Source: Nitrospira sp. CG24D
GTDB lineage: Bacteria > Nitrospirota > Nitrospiria > Nitrospirales > Nitrospiraceae
Direction of reading: 5' to 3'
DNA: 42,469 bases
NCBI GenBank assembly: GCA_002869855.2
Contig: NEWQ02000024.1
Coordinates: 11,940-54,408, forward strand
The notes under the pieces are model-generated. The model had not been told where the DNA came from. It saw only the letters and a program-made list of their open reading frames with translations, and did no database searches. Below are positions 8,208 through 18,275 of this stretch, piece by piece; position 1 is the first letter of the stretch, and every line of letters starts with the position of its first letter. Made by a program: the position numbers and the translations under genes.

Positions 8208-10616
8208 TCACGGGGAAGTGATCCCCTCCCCGACGGGCCCCCCTTCAGGAATCTGATCCAGCTTATAGAAATCGGTCGGCCCAAGACGGCGCGCGGCCGA
8301 TTGCGTCGGTTCGCTTCCTTTGGCAAACAGCTCGACGGAACCTTTTTCTCCATCCCCTTCTTGTTCTGACTCCAGCAGCCCAGTCGTGGGATCGACCTTC
8401 ACATAGGTGATGCCTTCAGGAATTTCGAATGGAACAACCGGAAGCTGAAGCAGCGCGTCCTTCATGAACTGAATCCAAATCGGCAATGCCGAACGGGCGC
8501 CGGTCTCGCTCTCTCCCAAGGGACGGCGATCGTCAAATCCGACATACACTCCGGTCACCAAGTTCGGAGCCCCGCCGATAAACCAGGCATTAATATATTC
8601 GTTCGTCGTGCCGGTCTTCCCGGCGATCGGCCGGTCAATCACCTTCGCAGCCTGACCGGTCCCTTTCTGAATCACATCTTCCATCATGTTAGTGATGAGA
8701 TACGCCGTCTCTTTTGCAATAATTTCGTGCGGCTGCTCCTCCATAGTTTCAAGTGTCTTGCCGGTACTATCCTTGGCCACCTTGATCGCAAAGGGCTCGG
8801 CTCTCGTCCCTTTGTTCAGAAACACGCCGTAGACCGAGGTGAGTTCCAACAGCCCGATAGAGGACGATCCCAACCCAAGGGATAAGTCTGCGGGAAGCGG
8901 ACTCGTGACGCCGACCGTTCGCGCAAACTCAATCACATTCTTGATGCCCACCTTATCGAGCAATCGCACGGTGGCCAGATTGTGCGAATGCGCCAGCGCA
9001 TCGCGCAACGTCACCATCCCGTGGAATTTCCGTCCGTAGTTCTCCGGCTTCCAGATCTTATCGTCGGCTTCCTGCTCGTACACCACCGGCGCATCGAGAA
9101 TTTGCGTCGCAGGACTCATTCCCTGCGCCATTGCCGTAGCGTAGATCACCGGCTTAAAGGCTGAGCCGGGCTGCCGATGGGCCTGCACCGCCCGGTTATA
9201 TTCGCTGCGGGAGAAATCGTACCCGCCGACCATCGCACGAATCGCCCCCGTCCGAGGATCCACCGCCACTAATCCGCCTTCCACAATCGGCGTCTGCTCC
9301 AGGCTCAATTGCATCCCGTCCTTAGCAAGCTTCTTGACGCTGACTTCGATCACATCACCCGGCTTCAAGGTTCTCTTGACGTCCGGCATCAGCACCGCAT
9401 CCTGCGTCGGATCGATCCCCTTCAACACACGTTTGGCCCAGGCCATATCATCGAATAGAAGCTTCGCCGTCTGATCCCCGAGTTGAACCACATAGTGATC
9501 CTTGGCCTGCTTCAGCACGATTCCCTCAAGAAAATCCCCGGCCTTGATCGGCTGATCCGAGAGCGGAGCCCCGGGGATTTGCACCGTCGCAAGATCGACC
9601 GTCTTCTTAGGCCCACGCCACCCCTGACGTTTGTCGAGATCCCGCACACCCGCAAGAAACGCGCGCTCTGCCGCTCGCTGCATTTCGAGGTTCAGCGTAG
9701 TGAAGATCTGCAACCCGCCCTTGTACACCATGGATTCGCCATATTTCGCGACCAGTTGCTGCCGCACATGCTCCACGAAATACGGCGCAACGTGCTCACT
9801 CCCAGGCCGGCGGAACTTCAACTCCTCTGCGATCGCGGCATCGCGCTCAGCGACGGAAATGAACCCCGCCTCTTCCATACGCGCGAGCACGTGCTCCTGA
9901 CGCTTCTTCGCCCGTTCGTAGTTCGTGAACGGGGAGAACCGGCTCGGCGACTTCGGCAGCCCCCCGAGAAACGCAGACTCGGCGAGCGTGAGCTTTTCGA
10001 TCTCTTTCCCAAAATACGATTGGGCCGCGGACGCCACTCCGTAGGACCCCTGACCGAAATAGATCTGGTTCAAATAGGTTTCAAGAATCTGCTCTTTCGT
10101 GGATACCGCTTCCATCTTATAAGCCAGAATCAACTCCCGCAGCTTCCGATCATACGATCGCTCCGCGGACAAGAAGAGGGACCGCGCCAGTTGCTGCGTA
10201 ATTGTGCTCGCCCCTTCCACTTTCTTCCCGCCGTGACGAAGATTGGTCCACGCGGCTCGCAGAATCCCGATATAGTCCAGCCCCGGATGTTCGAAGAACC
10301 GCACGTCTTCCGTCGCAATCACGGCCTGCGTCAATGTCTTCGGAATGTGGTCCAGAGGAGTCAGCGTCCGCCGCTCGATAAAAAACTGGCCAATCGGCTG
10401 CCGATCGTCGGCGTAGACCGTCGTGACCAAACTCGGTTGATACCCCTGCAAGAGATCCAAGGGGGGAAGATCCTGAGCCAAATGCCAGATCACGCCAGCT
10501 GCAGCCGTGACGCCGACAATGCCGAGGGCACACAGTGTCAACAGGGTGATCTGCCACCAACGCCAGGGGCGACGCGAAGGCTGCGGTATTTCAACGAACC
10601 GGTCGTCACCAGGCAT
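8208..10616 (-). CDS. Class A penicillin-binding protein (PBP1A type)
   Basis: A bifunctional peptidoglycan synthase of 802 residues, anchored in the inner membrane by a helix at about 22-45. The GT51 glycosyltransferase domain (about 60-240) contains EDVRFFEHPG, EGASTITQQLAR and LNQIYFGQGSYG. An OB-like insert (about 300-410) is followed by the transpeptidase domain, with nucleophile S485 and K488 in GSAFKP, SHN in AHSHNLATV and KTGTT. All catalytic motifs are intact. It is a single-gene unit, divergent from the histidine kinase at 10,907. Confidence 0.95.
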   Translation of the reverse strand: MPGDDRFVEIPQPSRRPWRWWQITLLTLCALGIVGVTAAAGVIWHLAQDLPPLDLLQGYQPSLVTTVYADDRQPIGQFFIERRTLTPLDHIPKTLTQAVIATEDVRFFEHPGLDYIGILRAAWTNLRHGGKKVEGASTITQQLARSLFLSAERSYDRKLRELILAYKMEAVSTKEQILETYLNQIYFGQGSYGVASAAQSYFGKEIEKLTLAESAFLGGLPKSPSRFSPFTNYERAKKRQEHVLARMEEAGFISVAERDAAIAEELKFRRPGSEHVAPYFVEHVRQQLVAKYGESMVYKGGLQIFTTLNLEMQRAAERAFLAGVRDLDKRQGWRGPKKTVDLATVQIPGAPLSDQPIKAGDFLEGIVLKQAKDHYVVQLGDQTAKLLFDDMAWAKRVLKGIDPTQDAVLMPDVKRTLKPGDVIEVSVKKLAKDGMQLSLEQTPIVEGGLVAVDPRTGAIRAMVGGYDFSRSEYNRAVQAHRQPGSAFKPVIYATAMAQGMSPATQILDAPVVYEQEADDKIWKPENYGRKFHGMVTLRDALAHSHNLATVRLLDKVGIKNVIEFARTVGVTSPLPADLSLGLGSSSIGLLELTSVYGVFLNKGTRAEPFAIKVAKDSTGKTLETMEEQPHEIIAKETAYLITNMMEDVIQKGTGQAAKVIDRPIAGKTGTTNEYINAWFIGGAPNLVTGVYVGFDDRRPLGESETGARSALPIWIQFMKDALLQLPVVPFEIPEGITYVKVDPTTGLLESEQEGDGEKGSVELFAKGSEPTQSAARRLGPTDFYKLDQIPEGGPVGEGITSP

Positions 10617-10664
10617 TCAGGCACGCTCCAAAAGGGAAAAAGAATCTGGCAGGGTCGCCTCGTC

Positions 10665-10693
10665 ACCTTACAATGCATCCCCCCAAAACTCAA
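10665..10693 (-). promoter_or_regulatory. Possible promoter of the penicillin-binding protein gene
   Basis: On the minus strand TTGAGT is followed after exactly 17 bases by TAAGGT, giving a start roughly 40 bases before the gene. The call is by eye. Nothing else recognisable was seen in the 290-base divergent gap 10,617-10,906. Confidence 0.3.
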
Positions 10694-10906
10694 GCAGACC
10701 AGTCAATCAGACCCGGCACACCGTAGGCCTTTCTCCAGGAATACGCGGAGCAGAGTCCCACGGGCCACTCCACTCATCAACCGCTCAAGATTGCACAGGA
10801 ATTTACCGAGAAGATAGCCGGAGATGTGCACTGTTCTGCGCTCCGGCGGTCCATCCTTGGCTAAGGGTTATCGCCTAACGAACTGAACCATTGCATTCGT
10901 GACCGG

Positions 10907-13900
10907 ATGCCACCGAGCGTGATGAAGCCTTTCATGCAGCCACAAGATGAATACCGACGCCAGGATGCCCTGCTGCGCTATGGCATCCTGGATTCCGACG
11001 CCGAGCCGGCCTTCGACGACCTGTGCCAGCTTGCGACACAGATCTGCGGGGCACCCATGGCCTACATCGGCTTCATGGATCGAACCCGCCTCTGGTTCAA
11101 AGCCAGCATCGGAATCCCCCACACCGAACTACCGCGAGATCGCTCTCTCTGCGCCCATACCATCATACAATCGCACCCTATTGTGCTTCCCAATGCCTTG
11201 GCCGATCTTCGATTTGCGAATCATCCTATGGTCACGGGAGAGCCGTTCATTCGCTTCTATGCGGGGATTCCACTCCTCACTGCCGATGGCCATGCGATCG
11301 GCACCCTCTGTGTGCTCGACCGTCATCCCCGCCATGTCAGCCAAAAACAGGAACAGGCCCTCACCGCCTTGGCCCGACAAGTTCTAAGCCAGTTGGACCT
11401 CCGTCAACGCACGAAGCAACTCGCCCAGAGCGCGCAGGCCCAACGGCAAACCGAAGCGATGCATGAGCGACTGCTCCTGGCATTGGGACATAGTACCGAG
11501 GGCGTCGCCCTCCTGACCAAGGAAGGCCGCTATACGTTCGTCAACGACGCCTTTGCCGCCATGCATGGCTTTCGTCCCATTGATCTCATCGGGCAGTCCT
11601 GGACGACGTTATATCCGCCCGAATGGGTCGCCAAACTCGAAGACATGTTTTTCCCCCTCCTGCGTCAGCACGGCACCTGGCGGGGAGACCTGATCGGCCG
11701 CACTAAATCCGGCGAACCCATCTGGGTCGAAGCCTCCTTGAAGACGCTTCCGGAACGGCACCATGAAGAACAGTGGCTGATCTGGACCTGCAGCAACATC
11801 ACAGGACAAAAACAGGCGCTGGAGGAAATCGCCGATACCCGGGCGCGCCTGCAAACCGTCCTCGATTCCGCCACAGAAATCGGCATCATCGCCACCAATC
11901 CACAGGGCATCATTACACTCTTTAACTTCGGCGCCGAGCGCCTGCTGGGCTACCAGGCCGATGAAGTGATCGGACAGCGCACACTCGACTCTTTCCACCT
12001 TCCGTCGGAAATAGCCGTTCGCGGACAGCAGCTGTCTGAACGCTTCGGACGCCCGCTGGCCGGGGCCGATGTCCTGGTTGAAGCCGCACGCATGGGGGGA
12101 TACGAAGAACGGGAATGGACCTACCTGCGCAAAGACGGCGACAGCATCACCGTCAGCCTGGTGGTCACGGCCGTGCGGGGACCCAACGGCACGCTCACAG
12201 GATTTCTCGGCATTGCAAAAGACGTCACCGCGCTCAAACAGGCGGCACTCCAGACCGAGGCTCAGCAAGCGCTGTTATCTGCGATCTCTGAAGTGCAAGA
12301 AGCCTTTATCGAGGAATCCAGCACCCAGAACGTATTCACAGGCCTGCTCAACCGGTTTTGCACGCTCACCCGCAGTACAGGGGGTATGATCGGTGAACTT
12401 CTGCCTCGGCAAAGTGGTCCTCCGGCATTGCATCTTCTCGCATCGACGTCGCCCCTACAGCCGGACACGCAGGGACTTGCCAGCGTCATACAAGACCCTC
12501 GCCTTAAACGCCACCTCGATCATGTACTCACCAAAGGCGAGCCCCTGCTCGTCAACGAAGCCGCACAGCCGTTGAATCCTGCCAACCCGACGGCGCGCGA
12601 CCAGGCGCACCACACCTTTCTCGGCCTCCCGCTGCTCGAAGGAAACCGTGTGATCGGCTTCATCGGCCTGGCTGGCCGGACGGATAGATATCCGCCACCC
12701 TTGATCGAGTATCTGGACCCGTTGGTCCAGACCTGCGCCAACATTCTCCAGTCGTACCGAAATACGCTCCAGCGAAAGGAAGCGGAAAGCGCGTTACGCA
12801 TTGCGGCGCAGAATCTGGAAACGCAAAACCATGAACTACAGCGGGCACGAGACCAGGCCTTGGCGGCGACGGAGGCCAAAAGCGCCTTCCTCGCCACGAT
12901 GAGTCATGAAATCCGTACACCCATGAATGCCATCATCGGCATGGCTGATCTGTTACTGGAAACACAGCTGACCGATGAACAAAAGAATTTCGTGAATCGG
13001 TTCAGCCGGGCGGCGAACGCCTTGCTGGGGCTGATTAACGACATTTTGGATTTGTCCAAAATCGAATCCGGCCATATGAAACTGGAGGAGATTCCCTTCG
13101 ACCTTCGGGAACTCGTCGAAACCAGCGGTGAACTCATGGCCGTGCGGGCGCTAGCCAAGAGTCTTGAGCTCATCACCCACGTGGCACCTGATGCCCCACA
13201 GTTCGTAGTGGGAGATCCCACGCGTCTGAGGCAGATCCTGATCAACCTCCTCGGCAATGCCATCAAATTCACCGAACGGGGCGAAATCACCCTGCGGGTG
13301 CAGCAACCCGACGCTTCCCCAGAAGGCCTGCTGCATTTCAGCGTGACGGACAGCGGCATCGGCATTCCTGAAGACAAGCTGAATACAATCTTCGAAAACT
13401 TCACACAAGTTGACTCTTCCACGACAAGAAAATACGGCGGCACCGGGCTCGGACTCAGCATCTGCCGGCGCCTCGCCGAACTGATGGGCGGGCACATCTG
13501 GGCTGAAAGCACGCTCGGATCCGGCTGCACCATGCATGTCACCGTACGCCTTCCGCACGCCGCCTCAGAGCCACCTGCCAGCAGCGGCACCGGCCCGCGC
13601 CTGACCGGCACGCACATACTGATCGTCGATGACCATGAGACCAATCGCCTGGTCTGCCGCGACATACTCGCCCGGACAGGCGCCAGTATTGTCGAAGCCG
13701 GTGACGGCCCTGCCGCTCTAGCTGCGATGCAGAAAGCCCACACCGACGGCAAACCATTTCATCTCGTCATCCTGGATTCACGTATGCCGGAGATGGACGG
13801 CTTCTCCGTCGCCGAGGCGATGCGTGGGTTCCCTGAACTATCCAAGACACCAACTATCATGCTGACATCCGATGTGTGCGGCGGAAACGCGACGAACGCT

Positions 13901-14470
13901 CACGCTTTGGGCATTCGCCAGCATCTCAGCAAGCCTATTCGAAGTCTGGCGCTGCTCAACGCCGTCGATAGCACCCTGACCGAAATACCACAGCTCCCCC
14001 TCGAGCAGACTCCGGCAACAGTTCCGCTCGCCGCATCCCCCGAAGCACCGCACGCCCCGGCCCGAACATTTGCGACAGGCCGGATCCTCCTCGCCGAGGA
14101 TCTCGAAGACAACCGCGACGTCGTCGTGCTCTTCTTGAAAAACACAGCCTATGAGCTTGATATGGCAGAAAACGGAGCGATCGCTTTGGAGAAGTTCAAA
14201 GCGGGCACCTACGATCTCGTATTCATGGACATGCAAATGCCCGTTATGGACGGGTATGTCGCAACCAATCGGATTCGGGAATGGGAGCACGAGCACCAGC
14301 GCACGCCGACTCCGATCCTGGCGCTCACGGCCAACGCATTCCCCGAGGAACTCGAGAAAAGTCTCGCGGCCGGCTGCACGGCGCACCTCACGAAACCGAT
14401 TAAGAAAAAGACGCTGCTGGAGGCCATTCGCCACTATGCCCGACATCCCGATCACCAGGAGGCTGCTTAA
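10907..14470 (+). CDS. Soluble hybrid histidine kinase GAF-PAS-PAS-GAF-HK-REC-REC
   Basis: A 1187-residue hybrid sensor kinase with no membrane segment, so it should sense a cytoplasmic signal. Approximate order: GAF 20-165, PAS 185-305, PAS 310-440 (with a PAC-type end [12 protein letters not shown]), GAF 455-610, coiled coil 615-655, HisKA with H667 in [11 protein letters not shown], HATPase with NAIKF, DSGIGI and GTGLGLSI, then two receiver domains. Their likely phospho-acceptors are D957 ([12 protein letters not shown]) and D1108 ([11 protein letters not shown]). In-frame ATGs at 10,922 and 10,934 are alternative starts. Its stop overlaps the HPt start by one base, so a His-Asp-His-Asp phosphorelay with the next two genes is likely. 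Confidence 0.92.
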   Translation: MPPSVMKPFMQPQDEYRRQDALLRYGILDSDAEPAFDDLCQLATQICGAPMAYIGFMDRTRLWFKASIGIPHTELPRDRSLCAHTIIQSHPIVLPNALADLRFANHPMVTGEPFIRFYAGIPLLTADGHAIGTLCVLDRHPRHVSQKQEQALTALARQVLSQLDLRQRTKQLAQSAQAQRQTEAMHERLLLALGHSTEGVALLTKEGRYTFVNDAFAAMHGFRPIDLIGQSWTTLYPPEWVAKLEDMFFPLLRQHGTWRGDLIGRTKSGEPIWVEASLKTLPERHHEEQWLIWTCSNITGQKQALEEIADTRARLQTVLDSATEIGIIATNPQGIITLFNFGAERLLGYQADEVIGQRTLDSFHLPSEIAVRGQQLSERFGRPLAGADVLVEAARMGGYEEREWTYLRKDGDSITVSLVVTAVRGPNGTLTGFLGIAKDVTALKQAALQTEAQQALLSAISEVQEAFIEESSTQNVFTGLLNRFCTLTRSTGGMIGELLPRQSGPPALHLLASTSPLQPDTQGLASVIQDPRLKRHLDHVLTKGEPLLVNEAAQPLNPANPTARDQAHHTFLGLPLLEGNRVIGFIGLAGRTDRYPPPLIEYLDPLVQTCANILQSYRNTLQRKEAESALRIAAQNLETQNHELQRARDQALAATEAKSAFLATMSHEIRTPMNAIIGMADLLLETQLTDEQKNFVNRFSRAANALLGLINDILDLSKIESGHMKLEEIPFDLRELVETSGELMAVRALAKSLELITHVAPDAPQFVVGDPTRLRQILINLLGNAIKFTERGEITLRVQQPDASPEGLLHFSVTDSGIGIPEDKLNTIFENFTQVDSSTTRKYGGTGLGLSICRRLAELMGGHIWAESTLGSGCTMHVTVRLPHAASEPPASSGTGPRLTGTHILIVDDHETNRLVCRDILARTGASIVEAGDGPAALAAMQKAHTDGKPFHLVILDSRMPEMDGFSVAEAMRGFPELSKTPTIMLTSDVCGGNATNAHALGIRQHLSKPIRSLALLNAVDSTLTEIPQLPLEQTPATVPLAASPEAPHAPARTFATGRILLAEDLEDNRDVVVLFLKNTAYELDMAENGAIALEKFKAGTYDLVFMDMQMPVMDGYVATNRIREWEHEHQRTPTPILALTANAFPEELEKSLAAGCTAHLTKPIKKKTLLEAIRHYARHPDHQEAA

Positions 14471-14805
14471 TGCACACGACACCCCCGCTCCATCCGGCAT
14501 CGACAGACGACGCGATGATCGTCCACGTGGAAGCGGATTTTGAAGACCTGCTGCCGAAATTCATGACCAATCGCAAGAAAGAGGTCGTGACCATGCGGGA
14601 GGCGCTGACGCAACAGGACTTTGAGACCGTCCGCAAGATTGCCCATGGCATGAAAGGAGCCGGCGGCAGCTATGGCTTCGACCGTGTCACCGCAATGGCC
14701 GCCACGATCGAACAAGCCGCGAAGGCACGATCAGCGGCCCCGATTGCTGCAGAGCTGGCGCTGCTCGCAACATATCTGGAGCAGGTCCAGGTGGTGTTCG
14801 ACTAG
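14470..14805 (+). CDS. HPt phosphotransfer protein
   Basis: A 111-residue stand-alone HPt domain. The phosphorylatable histidine is H59 in IAHGMKGAGGSYGF, a typical HPt helix. Its start codon shares one base with the kinase stop (TAATG), so the two are translationally coupled. It probably carries phosphate from the kinase receiver domain(s) to the response regulator encoded 33 bases downstream. Confidence 0.9.
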   Translation: MHTTPPLHPASTDDAMIVHVEADFEDLLPKFMTNRKKEVVTMREALTQQDFETVRKIAHGMKGAGGSYGFDRVTAMAATIEQAAKARSAAPIAAELALLATYLEQVQVVFD

Positions 14806-14838
14806 CGCCGACGACGGCAGCGAGAGAAAGGAGATCCC

Positions 14839-15237
14839 ATGACAGAGGCAATACCTTTCGGCAAACCCACATTACTGATGGCGGAAGACGAGGAAGATAC
14901 CGCCAGCTTGATCAGATTTCTTCTGGAGCGCGCCGGGTACCACGTCGTCCATGCGCCCGACGGCCACCAGGCGCAGCAGTTGATCGACACCATGGCGCCA
15001 CCGAGCCTGGTCTTGCTCGACATCATGTTGCCGCACGTGAGCGGTCTACAGCTCCTGCCGTATATTCGGAATAAGACTGAATGGCAGCGGGTTCCCATCG
15101 TTATGCTCACCGCAGATTCCAGCGAACATGATATTCAGCAGGCCCTGGCCGCAGGCGCCAATGACTATATGGTGAAACCCTTCAACCCGCGGGAACTTAC
15201 CGCACGGCTGAGCCGCTTTCTCAAAGTCGCGGCCTAG
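14839..15237 (+). CDS. Single-domain response regulator
   Basis: A 132-residue receiver with no output domain. The acidic pocket is AEDEED, the phospho-acceptor is D61 in LLDIMLP and the conserved lysine is K113 in MVKPF. A GAAAGGAG ribosome site precedes the ATG. Receivers of this type act by protein contact rather than by binding DNA. The next gene, 13 bases downstream, encodes a membrane-anchored HEAT-repeat protein, a plausible contact surface, but that is inference. Confidence 0.92.
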   Translation: MTEAIPFGKPTLLMAEDEEDTASLIRFLLERAGYHVVHAPDGHQAQQLIDTMAPPSLVLLDIMLPHVSGLQLLPYIRNKTEWQRVPIVMLTADSSEHDIQQALAAGANDYMVKPFNPRELTARLSRFLKVAA

Positions 15238-15250
15238 CCGGGGATAGCGG

Positions 15251-16360
15251 GTGACAGGCGTGGTTGAAAGTACTCTCTCACGGTCTCTCGTTGAGATGGG
15301 ATGGTTGACGACGATCACCATTCACGTCCTGATTCTCGTCCTCCTCGGATGGACTCTCATCATCCGTCGGCTCCGTGTCTCGACCGACCGGCGGCGCCAG
15401 CAGATGGTGACCGTCTGGCGTCCGATCCTGGCCCAGAGCTTGATCGAAGCGCCTGACACCCTCCCGCCGATCCACCCGCGCGACCGGGTGCTGTTTCTCT
15501 ATTTATGGAATCACCTGCAGGAGTCCATCAAGGGAGAATCATCCGACGAGTTGTGCGCGGTGATGCGGCGGACCGGTATGGACCACGTCGTGCACTACTA
15601 TTTGGCCAAAGGGACGTTGCGGCAGCAACTACTGGCCATCGTCACACTCGGCCACTTGAAAGACCAATCGATCTGGCCACGCCTTGTCGAGCTGGCGCAT
15701 GACACTAATGCGTTTCGCTCCCTTGAGGCCGCCCGCGCCCTGGTGCGCATCGATGCCCCGCGGGCCATTCCGGTGTTAGTCCCCTTGATGTCCCAACGCG
15801 TCGATTGGTCTCCGCTCAAAGTGCTGGCCATCCTACAGGGCGCGGGGAATGAACTCGTCGCCCGCGCCCTCGGGGAAGCCGCGGTCAAGGCGCCGCCGCT
15901 CATTGCCGCTCGCTTACTCCGCTTCCTCGCCTCGATCAGGAGTCATCGTGCGTTGCCGCTGATTCGTCCCCTGCTGGCCCGGCGCCCTCTGCATGAAGAC
16001 GTGCTGGCCGGGTGCCTCTCACTGTTTGGGCAATGCTCCGACCCGCAGGACCTCTCCACTGTGCGACAGTACCTCACCCACCCGACTTGGTTTATTCGAG
16101 TCCAAGCTGCGACTGCCCTCGGAAAGATGGGAGTCGAGGAAGATGAGGGACACTTGATCGGATTATTGGGCGACTCACACTGGTGGGTACGCTACAGAGC
16201 TGCGGAGGCCCTCTCCATTTTGCCGTCAATGACAGAAGATAAACTATCGATCCTTGTGCAAACACTGCCGACGACGGAAGCGCGGAAGGTGCTCACGCCC
16301 TTTGTCGCCAAGCGGTTTGAAGAATCCCTGGCTCACACGTCCGGTCTGTCTGCGGCCTGA
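15251..16360 (+). CDS. Membrane-anchored HEAT-repeat protein
   Basis: A 369-residue protein from a GTG start. An in-frame ATG at 15,296 is an alternative, but it would leave the membrane helix almost at the N-terminus. A single membrane helix (about 19-40) is followed by an Arg-rich stretch and then a cytoplasmic array of HEAT/PBS-lyase-like repeats, clearest at 120-175 and 275-335 (FIRVQAATALGKMG, WWVRYRAAEALSILP). Such repeats are protein-docking scaffolds. It is 13 bases after the response regulator and convergent with the deacetylase gene, so it bridges the phosphorelay and the polysaccharide genes. A role in controlling the synthase is a guess from context. Confidence 0.75.
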   Translation: MTGVVESTLSRSLVEMGWLTTITIHVLILVLLGWTLIIRRLRVSTDRRRQQMVTVWRPILAQSLIEAPDTLPPIHPRDRVLFLYLWNHLQESIKGESSDELCAVMRRTGMDHVVHYYLAKGTLRQQLLAIVTLGHLKDQSIWPRLVELAHDTNAFRSLEAARALVRIDAPRAIPVLVPLMSQRVDWSPLKVLAILQGAGNELVARALGEAAVKAPPLIAARLLRFLASIRSHRALPLIRPLLARRPLHEDVLAGCLSLFGQCSDPQDLSTVRQYLTHPTWFIRVQAATALGKMGVEEDEGHLIGLLGDSHWWVRYRAAEALSILPSMTEDKLSILVQTLPTTEARKVLTPFVAKRFEESLAHTSGLSAA

Positions 16361-16373
16361 TCGCGCGGTCGCT

Positions 16374-18272
16374 TTACCGGGAGCCGGTGGCAAACGTGAG
16401 CGTATGAACCCCCTTCAGCTCAGGAAGCGTCACGAAGGTCCCGCGTTGTTCAATTCCTTTCATAGACAAGCGTGATGGATCGAATCGCCAACCGCCGGGC
16501 ACTTCAAGCGTCAAGCCAGCCACAGACTCTGGAGTTGTGATCGTGACAGTCCCGCCCCGCTCGCCTTGCGCGACATCCAGCTGCACCTGGTTGCGTGCCG
16601 CCCACCAGCGGCCGAATTCTCCTACTGAGCCGAACCAGGCATAGAACCGCACACCTTCGACAAACCCTTTCTCAAACGCAAGCTTATGATCGAGGATGTT
16701 GGGATGGATGAGGACGACCATTACACCACCGTACCGGCTGATCTGGCGCGCGACCTCCAGGGCTTCCGGCAGCCGGTCGCCCATCTTCGGCAGCTCTTCG
16801 TCTTCAATCGTGACGGGAAACTCGAACAACTCGACTTCACTGTCCGTCAATCGGTCGTAGTTCAGTTGATACGGCAGATGGGTGAGCGAATTGTTCGCGG
16901 TGGCTGTTGAGCTGTACTGATACCCGGTGGCCAGCAATGCCTGTGGAAGGCTGAACGGATTGGAGAGTTCGCCTGGCCGGAATGACACGATGGACTGGCC
17001 GGAAAAATGATCGATTAAGAATTTGCTGACCCGTAATTCGCCGAGGATGCTCGCGTTGAATGCCGTCGTACGATCCTTCACGAACGGCGTGTAGGCGGGA
17101 TAAGCCTCGCGCCCTGTCCCCATCGGAAACCGGTTAAACACCTTCGAGTGAGCGATCGTGTGGCTCCCCAGCTCCATGCCGAGGTCTGCAAGACGCGCGA
17201 GATACCGCACCCCCTCATCGTTGAAGAAAATATCATCGTTGTAGTCGCGAATATATTTCACCTGAATAAAGTAGGTGCCAACCAACCCCTGGCTTTTTTC
17301 ATACTCTGCGTAGTCCACCGCATTTTTGATGGACTGCGTAAAATCCACATCGTGCGTAAGCATCACTGACAGCGACTTGCCGAAGGGCACCGTGCCCAGC
17401 GTTACCGCGCCTGTATGGGCGGTGCGATAGATCGATTTCAGCAGCCGCAGCCAGACATCGAGGGTCGGATCAAACTGATTGTCGTAGGTCTGAACCAGTT
17501 CCTCTCCGCGATTGTTGTATCCCTTGAGCAGCAGGAATCCGAGATCGAGCCCGATCGCATAGGCTCGGCCCTGACCATAGGTCTTCTGCGTGATGGCCGC
17601 AGTGCCGTCGTCAAATCGGGCGAGCGGGGCAACACTCTCGGTGTAGCCGTAGGTCCCCATCACCTCGATGCCCTTCGCTCGAATCCCGACACGCAAGTGC
17701 CGCTCACGCGGGTCAGTCAACTCCGCCAGCAGCGGATCGGATTCCGCCAGCTGCAGGTCATACCGCTGCCGCGAGACCAACGCCTCGCGAAAACCGAAGG
17801 TCTCATTCAACCCGCCGCCTAATACTTGTAGCCCGATCAATGTCCCGCCGGCTTTGGGAAACTCGGCCAACGCTTGAAGCGCTTCGGAACTGAGCACCTT
17901 CCCCGAGATCACCGGATAGACCAACACCACCTGATGCGTCAGAGCTTCGCGAACATCGCGCGTGATGCGAAAGGGGACCCCGATGGATTTGAGCCCATGC
18001 GCCAATCCCAGCCAGGAAGAATCCGGATCGGTCAATAAGATCGCCAGGCGGCTCTTCGATCCTTCTCCATAGGTCGTCCACGCCGTCGGCACGCGCGGAG
18101 GCACAACGGTGGCATGATCGGGGCCCGACACGCCGGGGAAGCGATGAAAGGCCTGATCAGGAATGTCGATGTGCTGAACGGATCGCGGGCCGAACAATAC
18201 CCAGGACCCAATGACAATCGAGAGAAAGAGGATGGCTATTCCGGTCAATCGGATGAGGGTTGATCGTTCCAT
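16374..18272 (-). CDS. CE4-type polysaccharide deacetylase, membrane anchored
   Basis: A 632-residue protein with an N-terminal signal-anchor helix (about 8-27), so the catalytic part is periplasmic. Residues 70-270 resemble a class I glutamine amidotransferase/trimerisation fold without obvious catalytic residues. The NodB-like domain follows, with THDVD (H307, D308, D310), the SHTIAH metal-binding motif, SFRPGE and the VVLIHP motif. These are the usual CE4 metal and catalytic elements, so it is probably active. A C-terminal beta-rich segment (about 560-632) may bind sugar. The gene starts three bases after the TPR/beta-barrel gene stops, implying one operon. Removal of N-acetyl groups from an exported polymer is the likely role. 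Confidence 0.82.
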   Translation of the reverse strand: MERSTLIRLTGIAILFLSIVIGSWVLFGPRSVQHIDIPDQAFHRFPGVSGPDHATVVPPRVPTAWTTYGEGSKSRLAILLTDPDSSWLGLAHGLKSIGVPFRITRDVREALTHQVVLVYPVISGKVLSSEALQALAEFPKAGGTLIGLQVLGGGLNETFGFREALVSRQRYDLQLAESDPLLAELTDPRERHLRVGIRAKGIEVMGTYGYTESVAPLARFDDGTAAITQKTYGQGRAYAIGLDLGFLLLKGYNNRGEELVQTYDNQFDPTLDVWLRLLKSIYRTAHTGAVTLGTVPFGKSLSVMLTHDVDFTQSIKNAVDYAEYEKSQGLVGTYFIQVKYIRDYNDDIFFNDEGVRYLARLADLGMELGSHTIAHSKVFNRFPMGTGREAYPAYTPFVKDRTTAFNASILGELRVSKFLIDHFSGQSIVSFRPGELSNPFSLPQALLATGYQYSSTATANNSLTHLPYQLNYDRLTDSEVELFEFPVTIEDEELPKMGDRLPEALEVARQISRYGGVMVVLIHPNILDHKLAFEKGFVEGVRFYAWFGSVGEFGRWWAARNQVQLDVAQGERGGTVTITTPESVAGLTLEVPGGWRFDPSRLSMKGIEQRGTFVTLPELKGVHTLTFATGSR

Positions 18273-18275
18273 ACC

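Noticed and set aside
9483..10817. Long plus-strand frame of 444 codons opposite the penicillin-binding protein.
   Set aside because: It is an Arg/Pro-rich shadow of a gene whose motifs on the minus strand are complete.
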